DNA from: CADCVT01 sp035940955
GTDB taxonomy: Bacteria > Actinomycetota > Thermoleophilia > Solirubrobacterales > Solirubrobacteraceae
NCBI GenBank assembly: GCA_035940955.1
Contig: DASZEJ010000094.1
Span: 1-10,631, forward strand
DNA length: 10,631 bases
Direction: 5' to 3'
How positions within the stretch are numbered: the first letter of the stretch is position 1; every line of letters begins with the position of its first letter. The position numbers and the translations under genes are program-made. Below are positions 4,651-10,631 of the stretch, piece by piece. A model generated the notes under the pieces. That model was not told the DNA's origin. It did not search any database and saw nothing but the letters and a program-made list of their open reading frames with translations.

Positions 4651-5030
4651 ATGCGGACGTGTCGCCGCCACGGCATGGCGCCGCACGGTCGCTACAGCGG
4701 CGGCGGCGGCACGTTCCGCGTGCGCTGCAAGCGGTGCGTCGCAGAGAGCGTCACGCGCCGGCACCAGCGGGTGCGGCGGCTCCTCGTCGCCGAGGCGGGC
4801 GGCTGCTGTGCGGTGTGCGGGTACGACCGCTGTCTGCTGAACCTCCACTTTCACCACGTCGACCCGGCGAGCAAGTCGTTCGCGATGACGATGCGGGTGG
4901 CAAGAGCCTCGGCGCGTATCGCGCCGAGGCGAAGAAGTGCGTGCTCGTCTGCGCCAACTGCCACGGCGAGATCGAGGCGGGCTTGATTTCGTCGCCGCCG
5001 CCGGGTGCGACGTTCACCCGGCGCGGCTGA
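4651..5030 (+). pseudogene. Small zinc-knuckle HNH endonuclease, frameshifted
   Basis: From ATG 4651 (a GTG at 4630, behind GGGAGG, is an alternative) the frame gives 'MRTCRRHG', a CxxH...CKRC knuckle, then 'CAVCGYDRC' and 'LHFHHVDPASKSF', the HNH core with its HH pair. At about codon 83 (4897-4899) the frame leaves the family pattern and ends at 4986. One base back, the missing half continues: 'GKSLGAYRAEAKKCVLVCANCHGEIEAGL' to a stop at 5028-5030. Joined, this makes a 126-aa protein with both CxxC pairs that bind the structural zinc. A lost G in GGGTGG (4895-4900) explains the break; sequencing error, mutation or -1 ribosomal slippage are all possible. A LexA box lies upstream, so a DNA-damage role is likely. 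The stop is 2 bases from that of the convergent helicase gene. Confidence 0.75.
4906..4930. repeat. Perfect 11-bp inverted repeat inside the HNH gene
   Basis: GCCTCGGCGCG and CGCGCCGAGGC are exact inverted repeats around the 3-base loop TAT. In RNA this would be a very stable hairpin, beginning 6 bases after the point where the HNH frame shifts. It codes for the SLGAYRAEA stretch in the family frame. It could be chance in GC-rich DNA, a slippage stimulator, or the cause of a sequencing compression. Confidence 0.85.
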
Positions 5031-5032
5031 CG

Positions 5033-6685
5033 TCACGCCCTGACGCGGGGCCGCGTCGATGCTCGGCAGCGCGAGTGCTTGCGGAGCGCTTCGACGAGGA
5101 GGTCGATCGAGCGCTGGAGCTGGTCGATCGTCGCGTCGTCGACCCGGGCGACGTTGGTCGCCCGGTTGAGCCAGGCGTTGATCTCGCGCTGGGAGCGGCC
5201 GTCGACGCGGCGCAGCTCGGAGACGAGGCGGTGGCGCTCGGCGCGGAGGGCGGCGCGGCGCTCGAAGGCGGAACGGCGCGGCTGCGAGGGCTCGGAGCCG
5301 GCCGCGTCGGGATCTGCCGACGATGCTGGCGCGGTCGCCGCCACGATCGGCGGCGGCGCCGGCTCGGCGCCGAGCCCTGCGAACAGCGCGAGCTGGGGTG
5401 CGACGTCGGCGGCGAGCGGGACGAACGGGGCCTCGGACGGCTCGGTCTCGCGGCGCTGGGCGCGCTCGAGGGCGGCGTCGTCGAGCAGGCCGGCGTCGCC
5501 GCCCTCGGACGGTGGCCGCAGGACGTGGCGCAGCTCGGTCTCGACGTCGGCGGCGAGCGCGCGCAGGTGGCCGTCGGCGGGCAGGAAGACGTGGCTCAGC
5601 TCGACCGGGCGGCCCGGAACGATCCGGACGAAGCGGCCCACGATCTGGCGGAAGATCAGCGGCGTCTTCGCCACCGTCGCGTACACGCCGACGCGCAGGC
5701 GCGGGATGTCGACGCCCTCCGACACCATGTTGACCGCCACGATCCACGGGTCGCGCCCCTTCCGGAACGTCTCCAGCTTGCGGTGCGCCGCCGCCTCGGT
5801 GTGCAGCACGACGGTGGGCGACGCGCCGGTGATCTCCTTCAGCGCGCCGGCCACCGCGCGGGCGTGCTCGGAGTCCGCGGTGACCACGAGGCCTCCCGCG
5901 TCGCGATGGCCGCCGGCGCGCAGCTCGAGCAGCTTGGAGTGCGCCGCGCGCAGGATCCGCGGCAGGCCGTCGGGCAGCTCGGTCGAGATCGCGGTGCGGT
6001 AGCGGCGCCCGGCCTCGCGCGTCGTGAGCACCTCGCCGAACGACGTCTCGATCACGTCGTCGCCGGACTGCCACTGGAGCGTCCCGTCGTACGGGACGAA
6101 CGCCACGCGGCGGCAGATCCCGTCGCGGACGGCGTCCGCGTACGTGTACGAGACGTCCGGGACCGCGACGCCGTCCTCGTACCGCACGCCCGGGATCGGC
6201 GACTGGTCGGACCGGAACGGCGTCCCGGAGAGCAGCAGCCAGCGCCGCGCCCTGCCGAACGCCGTCCGGAACCCCTCGCCCCACGCGAGGTCCTCGCCGA
6301 GGTGGTGCGCCTCGTCGGCGATGACGAGCGTCCCCGGCCCGCACGACCGCGCGTACGCGCTCGCCGTCATCGCCACGCGCGCGTACGTCAGCGCGACGCC
6401 CTGGAAGTCGCCGGGCGGACGGAGCCCTGGCGCGTCGGGCAGCAGGTGCAGCCCCACCCGTGCCGCCGCCTGCGCCCACTGGCGCGTCAGCGGGGTCGTC
6501 GGCGCCACGACCGCCACGCGCCGCGCGCGGCCGGCCCGCAGCTCCTGCTTGGCGAAGACGAGCGCGGGGTGCGTCTTGCCCGCGCCGGGCGCCGCGGAGA
6601 TGAGGAACGAGCCCTCGCTCCAGCCCGCCATGCGGTCGAGGGCGTGGCGCTGCCAGGCGCGGAGGGGAGTGCGGCTGCCGGTCAC
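5033..6685 (-). CDS. DEAH-box superfamily 2 helicase
   Basis: 550 residues from GTG 6685, the only start that keeps the N-terminal 'PLRAWQRHAL' (motif Q-like). Helicase motifs in order: Walker A 'APGAGKT' (residues 32-38), Ia 'VAPTTPLTRQW', Walker B 'ADEAHH' (DEAH at 124-127), III 'LSGTPFRSD' (about 152-160), 'VVLHTEAAAHRK', V 'VSEGVDIPRLRVGVYAT', VI 'QIVGRFVRI'. These fit the XPB/RecG-like COG1061 helicases, which use ATP to move on or unwind nucleic acid. A Pro/Ala linker then leads to a basic C-terminal domain ('RSQREINAWLNRATN'), possibly for DNA binding. No Shine-Dalgarno or TANNNT box lies just upstream, so transcription from the lipoprotein/purH side is likely. It converges on the HNH gene. 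Confidence 0.9.
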   Translation of the reverse strand: MTGSRTPLRAWQRHALDRMAGWSEGSFLISAAPGAGKTHPALVFAKQELRAGRARRVAVVAPTTPLTRQWAQAAARVGLHLLPDAPGLRPPGDFQGVALTYARVAMTASAYARSCGPGTLVIADEAHHLGEDLAWGEGFRTAFGRARRWLLLSGTPFRSDQSPIPGVRYEDGVAVPDVSYTYADAVRDGICRRVAFVPYDGTLQWQSGDDVIETSFGEVLTTREAGRRYRTAISTELPDGLPRILRAAHSKLLELRAGGHRDAGGLVVTADSEHARAVAGALKEITGASPTVVLHTEAAAHRKLETFRKGRDPWIVAVNMVSEGVDIPRLRVGVYATVAKTPLIFRQIVGRFVRIVPGRPVELSHVFLPADGHLRALAADVETELRHVLRPPSEGGDAGLLDDAALERAQRRETEPSEAPFVPLAADVAPQLALFAGLGAEPAPPPIVAATAPASSADPDAAGSEPSQPRRSAFERRAALRAERHRLVSELRRVDGRSQREINAWLNRATNVARVDDATIDQLQRSIDLLVEALRKHSRCRASTRPRVRA

Positions 6686-6819
6686 GAGGGGGCGGCAGTC
6701 TGCGACACGGGGCGGACGGACGCCCGCGAAGCGCGAGAGCGCAGCCTCGCGGCGGAGCGGCCGTGCCGGGGCGACCCGCGGCGGAGCGGCCGCCCCGCGG
6801 CGAGCCCCGCGCCCGCCCC

Positions 6820-7047
6820 CTACGGCGTCTCTTCGTTCTGGTCGACCGTCGGCTGCGTCTCGCCCGTCGACCCGAGCGTCGTCGGGCCGGTCTCGACGGT
6901 CTGCGGGCCCTGCGACGTGTTGCCGAGGTTGCCCCGCTCGACGTTCTCGCGGCTGCCCTCCTGGTCCCCGCACGCGGCGAGGCCGGCGGTGCACAGCCCG
7001 AGGGCTCCCGCGGCGACCGCCGCGGCGATGCGGTGACGGTTCGGCAT
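6820..7047 (-). CDS. Small secreted lipoprotein (75 aa)
   Basis: ATG at 7047. Basic MPNRHR, a hydrophobic stretch and lipobox L23-A-A-C26 mark a lipoprotein signal. The mature part of about 50 residues is hydrophilic, rich in Thr, Gly, Gln and Glu ('GNLGNTSQGPQTVETGPTTL'), with no recognisable domain and probably disordered. A GGGAGGG lies very close to the ATG (2-3 bases), and its bases fall in a 6-bp inverted repeat (7053-7058 with 7066-7071) that could mask it. It lies 42 bp after purH on the same strand, so co-transcription is likely. Function unknown. Confidence 0.75.
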   Translation of the reverse strand: MPNRHRIAAAVAAGALGLCTAGLAACGDQEGSRENVERGNLGNTSQGPQTVETGPTTLGSTGETQPTVDQNEETP

Positions 7048-7089
7048 GCCCTCCCGCGTACCCGGCGCGGGGGCGGCGAAACGCGCGCC

Positions 7090-8637
7090 CTAGTGCCGGA
7101 AGTGCCGGCGGCGCGTGAACACCATCGCGACGCCCGCGGCGTCCGCGGCCTCGACGACCTCGTGGTCGCGCACCGACCCGCCGGGCTGGATGATCGTCCG
7201 GACGCCGCGCTCGATCGCGAGCTGCGGCCCGTCCGCGAACGGGAAGAACGCGTCCGACGCGAGCGCCGCGCCCTCCAGCGAATCGGCGCGGCTCTTCTCG
7301 ACCGCCAGGCGGACGGAGTCGACCCGGCTCATCTGCCCCGCGCCGATCCCGACCGTCGCCAGGTCCTTGCCCAGCACGATCGCGTTGGACTTGACGTGCT
7401 TGCACACCTTCCACGCGAACAGCAGCTCGCCCCACTCGGCCTCGCTGGGGTCGCGCTTCGTCACGACCTCCATCTCGGTCCGGTCGGTGATGTCGAAGTC
7501 GCGGTCCTGGACCAGCATCCCGCCGAGGACCTGCTTGACGTCCTTCTCCCCCGCGAGCGGCACGCGGCGCTCGTTGTCCTCGAGGATGCGCAGGTTCTGC
7601 TTTCGCTCGCGCAGCAGGTCGAGCGCGCCCTCGTCGTAGCGGGGCGCGAACAGCACCTCGACGAACTGCTCGACGAGCCGCTCGGCGAACGGGAGGTCGA
7701 TCGGCCGGTTGACGACCACGATGCCGCCGAACGCGCTGATCGGGTCGGCGGCGAACGCGCGCTCGTAGGCCTCGAGCGCCGTCCGGCCGACCGCCGCCCC
7801 GCACGGGTTGTTGTGCTTGACGATGACGCACGCGGGGACCTCGAACTCGCGCGCCACCCGCCGCGCCGCGTCGAGGTCCAGCAGGTTGTTGAACGAGAGC
7901 TGCTTGCCGTGGTGCTGGCGGATCATCGACAGCACGTGCATCCGCGCGCCGACCTGCGTGTAGTACGCGGCGCGCTGGTGCGGGTTCTCGCCGTACGGCA
8001 GGTCGAGCAGCTTCTCGTACGCGCGCACGTACAGGTCGGGGAAGTCCTCGGTGCGCTCGGCGAACCAGCGCGCGATCGACGTGTCGTAGCGGGCGGTGTA
8101 CGCGAACGCCTCGGCGGCGAGCGCCTCGCGGGTCTGGGGCGCGAGCGTGCCGTCGCTCATGCGCATCTCGTCGAGGACGGCGTCGTAGCTCTCCGGGGAC
8201 ACCACGACCGCCGTGTACGCATGGTTCTTCGCCGCCGCACGGATCATCGTCGGGCCGCCGACGTCGATGTTCTCGATGACCTCGGCGTCCGGGACCCCGC
8301 GGCGCGCCGCTGTCCGCTCGAACGGATAGAGGTTCACGCAGACGAGGTCGACCGGCTCGATGTCGTGGTCGGCGAGGGCCTGCGCGTGCTCGGGGTGCTC
8401 GCGGACCGCGAGCAGGCCGGCGTAGAGCTTCGGGTGCAGCGTCTTGACGCGCCCGTCCATGATCTCCGGGAAGCCGGTGTAGTCGCTGATCGACCGCACC
8501 GGCAGGCCGGCCTCCTCCAGCGCGCCGGCGGTGCCGCCGGTCGAGACCAGCTCGACCCCCAGCTCCGCGAGGCCGCGCGCGAAGTCGACGATCCCCCGCT
8601 TGTCGCTCACCGACAGCAGCGCGCGGCGGACCTTCAC
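7090..8637 (-). CDS. purH: Bifunctional AICAR formyltransferase / IMP cyclohydrolase
   Basis: Last two steps of de novo purine synthesis in the cytoplasm: 10-formyl-THF-dependent formylation of AICAR, then ring closure to IMP. 515 residues from GTG 8637, the usual length. The N-terminal MGS-like cyclohydrolase domain starts at once ('RRALLSVSDKRGIV', 'STGGTAGALEEAG', 'DGRVKTLHPKLYAG', 'NLYPF', 'ENIDVGGPTMIRAAAKN'). The formyltransferase domain has the catalytic K274-H275-NNPCG, 'SFNNLLDLDAA', 'DPISAFGGI', 'KSNAIV' and 'GAGQMSRVDS'. An alternative GTG at 8679 (529 aa) follows a TANNNT box by 8 bases and might be a leaderless start; 8637 better matches the length of related proteins. PurN is upstream on the same strand, with one opposite-strand gene between. 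Confidence 0.97.
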   Translation of the reverse strand: MKVRRALLSVSDKRGIVDFARGLAELGVELVSTGGTAGALEEAGLPVRSISDYTGFPEIMDGRVKTLHPKLYAGLLAVREHPEHAQALADHDIEPVDLVCVNLYPFERTAARRGVPDAEVIENIDVGGPTMIRAAAKNHAYTAVVVSPESYDAVLDEMRMSDGTLAPQTREALAAEAFAYTARYDTSIARWFAERTEDFPDLYVRAYEKLLDLPYGENPHQRAAYYTQVGARMHVLSMIRQHHGKQLSFNNLLDLDAARRVAREFEVPACVIVKHNNPCGAAVGRTALEAYERAFAADPISAFGGIVVVNRPIDLPFAERLVEQFVEVLFAPRYDEGALDLLRERKQNLRILEDNERRVPLAGEKDVKQVLGGMLVQDRDFDITDRTEMEVVTKRDPSEAEWGELLFAWKVCKHVKSNAIVLGKDLATVGIGAGQMSRVDSVRLAVEKSRADSLEGAALASDAFFPFADGPQLAIERGVRTIIQPGGSVRDHEVVEAADAAGVAMVFTRRRHFRH

Positions 8638-8687
8638 CGGTGCGCTGGTCGCCGCCGAGAGGGGCTGGGATCCTGGCACGAGCGCAG

Positions 8688-8693
8688 ACGATA
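8688..8693 (-). promoter_or_regulatory. Predicted -10 box for purH
   Basis: On the minus strand TATCGT fits TANNNT. It lies 8 bases before GTG 8679 and 50 before GTG 8637, so purH could be leaderless from 8679 or have a leader of about 43 bases without a Shine-Dalgarno sequence. No -35 is evident. Confidence 0.4.
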
Positions 8694-8728
8694 GCCGTGT
8701 GCGTGTCGGCCGGCGGCATGGGGGGAAC

Positions 8729-8735
8729 AAGGAGG
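8729..8735 (+). promoter_or_regulatory. Strong Shine-Dalgarno sequence of the acidic protein
   Basis: AAGGAGG, a full anti-16S match, ends 5 bases before ATG 8741. It is the strongest ribosome binding site in the window and fixes this start over the longer frame that runs back over purH. Confidence 0.85.
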
Positions 8736-8740
8736 TTCCG

Positions 8741-9106
8741 ATGACCGAGGTGCCAGAGGACCAGGTGCGCGGGCTCGAGCGCGAGGCGGGCGCGATGGAG
8801 GAAGGGCTCGAACACCTGCAGGAGGACATCGACACCGCCCACGAGAAGGCGGACGAGCAGCGTGAGCGCGCGCGCCCGGAAGCGGTCGCCGGCGACTGGG
8901 AGGACGAGTCGGCCGGCGCGCAGCAGGGCGACGACCCGGAGGACGCCGCGGGCCGCGAGGGGCCGGGCGGGGAGCCGCCGGGCGGCGAGGGCGGCGACGA
9001 CGACGACGACGCTCGGGGCGACGGCGGCGACGACGACGACGACGACGCTCGGGGCGGCGGCGGCGACGACGACGACGACGACGCCCGGGGCGGCGACGGC
9101 GCCTGA
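8741..9106 (+). CDS. Acidic coiled-coil protein with Asp-run tandem repeats
   Basis: 121 residues, no signal peptide or membrane segment, so cytoplasmic. Residues 1-45 are charged with heptad-like spacing ('VRGLEREAGAMEEGLEHLQEDIDTAHEKADEQRERA'), a probable short coiled coil or helical hairpin; similar small conserved proteins are known in Solirubrobacterales-type genomes without assigned function. The rest is disordered, Gly/Asp/Glu-rich, and ends in three repeats GG-D(5-6)-ARG-(D/G). The Asp runs might bind divalent cations or basic proteins, but no EF-hand is present. The strong Shine-Dalgarno sequence suggests high expression. It sits on the opposite strand between purN and purH. Confidence 0.8.
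   Translation: MTEVPEDQVRGLEREAGAMEEGLEHLQEDIDTAHEKADEQRERARPEAVAGDWEDESAGAQQGDDPEDAAGREGPGGEPPGGEGGDDDDDARGDGGDDDDDDARGGGGDDDDDDARGGDGA
8990..9094 (+). repeat. Three tandem 33-36 bp repeats encoding Asp runs
   Basis: Units start at 8990 (33 bp, five GAC codons), 9023 (36 bp, six GAC) and 9059 (36 bp, six GAC). Each reads Gly-Gly, Asp run, Ala-Arg-Gly and one more residue. The one-codon difference in Asp number and near-identical bases suggest recent unit duplication and slippage in the GAC triplets. Confidence 0.9.
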
Positions 9107-9107
9107 C

Positions 9108-9127
9108 GCGCCGCCACCGCGCGGCGC
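9108..9127. terminator. Candidate bidirectional hairpin between convergent genes
   Basis: GCGCCGC (9108-9114) and GCGGCGC (9121-9127) form a 7-bp GC-only stem with loop CACCGC, in the 24-bp gap between the stop of the acidic protein gene and the purN stop. There is no T-run, as is common for high-GC actinobacterial terminators. Confidence 0.4.
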
Positions 9128-9130
9128 CCC

Positions 9131-9736
9131 CTACGCGATCGTCACCCGCCGCGGGTTCCTGGGGTCGAACCCGACGCGGCCGGCGGCGATGAGCCGGACC
9201 GCCTCGGGCAGCAGCTCGTGCTCGAGCGGGCGCAGGCGGTCGTGGAGCGTGTCGCGGTCGGTCGCGTCGCCGACGTCGATCGCGCGCTGGAGGATGACCG
9301 GCCCCGTGTCGACGCCCTCGTCGACGAAGTGGACGGTCACGCCCGTGACCTTCGCCCCGTACGCGAGCGCCTGACCGATCGCGTCGATCCCGGGGAACGC
9401 GGGCAGCAGCGCCGGGTGGACGTTGACGACCCGCTGCGGGAAGCGGGCGAGGAACCCGGGCGAGAGCAGCTGCATGTAGCCCGCGAGCACGACGAGGCCG
9501 ACGCCGCGCTCCCCGAGCCAGGCCGCCATCGCGTCGTCGCGCGCCGCCCGGCCGGGGAACTCGTCCCGCGCGAACACCGCGGCCTCGACCCCCGCGCGCC
9601 GCGCGCGCCGCAGAGCGCCCGCCTCAGGCTTGTCGGACGCCGCCGCGACCACGTCAACGTCCGGCGCGTCCAGCAGCACCTGGAGGTTCGTGCCGGAGCC
9701 GGACGCGAGCACGCCGACCCGGAGCCCGCCGCTCAC
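9131..9736 (-). CDS. purN: Phosphoribosylglycinamide formyltransferase
   Basis: Third step of de novo purine synthesis: transfers formyl from 10-formyl-THF to GAR, in the cytoplasm. 201 residues, typical. Seen: GAR-binding 'LASGSGTNLQ' (residues 10-19), 'LAGYMQLLSPGFL', 'VVNVHPALLPAFPG' with Asn105 and His107, and 'VDEGVDTGPVI' with Asp143, matching the E. coli catalytic triad Asn106/His108/Asp144. GTG 9736 is chosen because it overlaps the recQ stop (GTGA, 4 bases), the classic layout for coupled translation; the longer frame upstream is a shadow of recQ. The tail 'RNPRRVTIA' is short, as usual. Confidence 0.96.
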   Translation of the reverse strand: MSGGLRVGVLASGSGTNLQVLLDAPDVDVVAAASDKPEAGALRRARRAGVEAAVFARDEFPGRAARDDAMAAWLGERGVGLVVLAGYMQLLSPGFLARFPQRVVNVHPALLPAFPGIDAIGQALAYGAKVTGVTVHFVDEGVDTGPVILQRAIDVGDATDRDTLHDRLRPLEHELLPEAVRLIAAGRVGFDPRNPRRVTIA

Positions 9737-10631
9737 GACACGAGCTCGAGCTTCGGGTAGTGGCCGCCGGTGGAGCGCAGCCGGCCCTCGTTGATGAGCC
9801 GGTCGACGCGGGCGAGGACCTCGGCGTTCGAGAGGTGCGCGAACGCGCCGTAGCCCGGCAGGCCGTCGTACGAGTACTTGCGCACGACCTTCGACCGCCC
9901 GCCGCGCAGGATCTCCACCGCGCGCGTGCGGCCGACGGTCGGCTCGGCGCTCTGGACGACGTCGAGGATCGCGTCGTCGAGGCTGCCGGCCGCCGCGCCC
10001 GTCGCGAGCCGCGCGGGCGGCGCGGCGGGCGCGGCCGGCACGAGCTCCGGGTCGCAGACGTCGCAGCACGGCACGTCCGGGCTCGGCCGCGAGCGGTCGC
10101 CGAAGTGGCGGAGCACCGCCTCGCGGCGGCACGCGTCCGACTCGACGAACGCCCACACCGCGCGGTACTGGCGCCAGCGCACCCGCTGGGCCTCGGCCGC
10201 GAACGAGCGGCAGGCCGCCCGCGCGCGCCCGTCGAACGGCGCCGCGTGCCGGCCGCGCACGCGGTCGGGCGCCGAGGGCGCCGGCTGGATCACGCCGGCG
10301 CGCGCGAGGTGGCCGAGGATCGCCCGGACCTGGTCCTCGTCGCAGCCGTCGGCGACGAGGTCGTCGAGCGCGACGTCGTAGCGCCCCTCATCCGCCGCGC
10401 GGGTCAGCGCCCGCGCGACGCGAGCGACCTGCGCGTCCTGCACCTCGCCGCGCTGGATGAAGAAGACGTGCAGCCCCTTGTCGCGGCTCTCCGCGAAGAG
10501 CAGGCACCGCGCGGGCCGGCCGTCGCGGCCGGCGCGGCCGGCCTCCTGGTAGTACGCCTCGATAGAGCCCGGCACCGCCTCGTGGCAGACCGTCCGCACG
10601 TCGGCCTTGTCGACGCCCATGCCGAACGCGT
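9733..10631 (-). CDS. recQ: RecQ-family ATP-dependent DNA helicase, N-terminal part outside window
   Basis: Open to the right edge in frame with 'AFGMGVDKADVRTVCHEAVPGSIEAYYQEAGRAGRDG', helicase motifs V and VI of RecQ with the Arg finger region. The ATP-binding first RecA domain is therefore outside the window. Next come the RecQ zinc domain ('YRAVWAFVESDACRREAVLRHFGDRSR', then 'CCDVCD', four Cys in all) and a winged-helix/RQC-like C-terminus ('TVGRTRAVEILRGG', 'NAEVLARVDRLINEGRL', 'YPKLELVS'). No HRDC domain is seen. RecQ unwinds DNA 3' to 5' in repair and fork restart. The stop overlaps the purN start by 4 bases, so purN is translated from the same message. Confidence 0.93.
   Translation of the reverse strand, partial: AFGMGVDKADVRTVCHEAVPGSIEAYYQEAGRAGRDGRPARCLLFAESRDKGLHVFFIQRGEVQDAQVARVARALTRAADEGRYDVALDDLVADGCDEDQVRAILGHLARAGVIQPAPSAPDRVRGRHAAPFDGRARAACRSFAAEAQRVRWRQYRAVWAFVESDACRREAVLRHFGDRSRPSPDVPCCDVCDPELVPAAPAAPPARLATGAAAGSLDDAILDVVQSAEPTVGRTRAVEILRGGRSKVVRKYSYDGLPGYGAFAHLSNAEVLARVDRLINEGRLRSTGGHYPKLELVS

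Noticed and set aside
4388..5030. An integrated element using tRNA-Lys as attachment site
   Set aside because: No integrase and no repeat of the tRNA 3' end was found downstream within the window.
4937..7036. A 699-codon open frame on the plus strand
   Set aside because: Antisense to the helicase; Arg/Ala/Gly-rich, no domain, and it would need to start inside the HNH gene.
6763..8694. A 643-codon open frame on the plus strand
   Set aside because: Antisense shadow of purH with typical Val/Leu/Asp/Arg-rich composition and no family pattern.
5033..8842. A 1269-codon open frame on the minus strand
   Set aside because: Only the part from 6685 down reads as a helicase; the upstream part is an Arg/Pro-rich shadow of purH and the lipoprotein, caused by high GC.
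8990..9094. Tandem repeats as a CRISPR array
   Set aside because: Units are directly adjacent without spacers and are in-frame Gly/Asp codons of a protein gene.

Overview
The window looks like chromosomal DNA from a very GC-rich actinobacterium-like organism. GC-rich third codon positions leave hardly any stop codons in shadow frames. The purine proteins, the SDR, the small zinc-knuckle HNH protein and the DEAH helicase read like those of Thermoleophilia (Solirubrobacterales-type). That placement rests on remembered family resemblance, not on a search. No transposase, integrase, phage gene or CRISPR array is visible.

Layout. Positions 1-1917 (+) hold the end of a GT-B glycosyltransferase, overlapped by a second, GT4-type glycosyltransferase whose 3' end runs antisense into a tRNA-Val gene (1863-1936, -). 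A 273-aa lipoprotein (1953-2774, -) and an atypical SDR oxidoreductase (2811-3551, +) are divergent, 36 bp apart. A truncated haemoglobin (3586 onward, +) follows, and its 3' end carries a one-base frameshift in a run of six G. From 4076 to 4387 lies a small gene graveyard: a mangled second copy of the SDR 3' end, then a zf-TFIIB-like zinc-ribbon gene with its middle deleted. A tRNA-Glu/tRNA-Lys pair comes next. After it, a consensus LexA (SOS) box stands upstream of a small HNH nuclease gene, also broken by a one-base shift.

From 5033 to the right edge almost everything is on the minus strand. In transcription order: recQ (partial), purN (4-base overlap with recQ), purH, a 75-aa lipoprotein, and a DEAH-box superfamily 2 helicase. 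PurN and PurH carry out the two folate-dependent formyl transfers of purine synthesis, and PurH also makes the final cyclisation to IMP. They are separated by one gene on the opposite strand (8741-9106) that encodes an acidic protein with Asp-run tandem repeats and the best Shine-Dalgarno sequence in the window.

Most interesting: (1) the perfect CGAAC-N4-GTTCG box before the HNH gene; (2) the cluster of four lesions (globin frameshift, SDR-tail duplicate, zinc-ribbon deletion, HNH frameshift) within about 1 kb around the tRNA pair, with a perfect 11-bp hairpin just after the HNH shift site; (3) TANNNT -10 elements 6-8 bases before start codons that lack Shine-Dalgarno sequences, suggesting leaderless mRNAs. 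I do not see a clear-cut new multi-gene system; the SOS-box HNH gene is the best lead.
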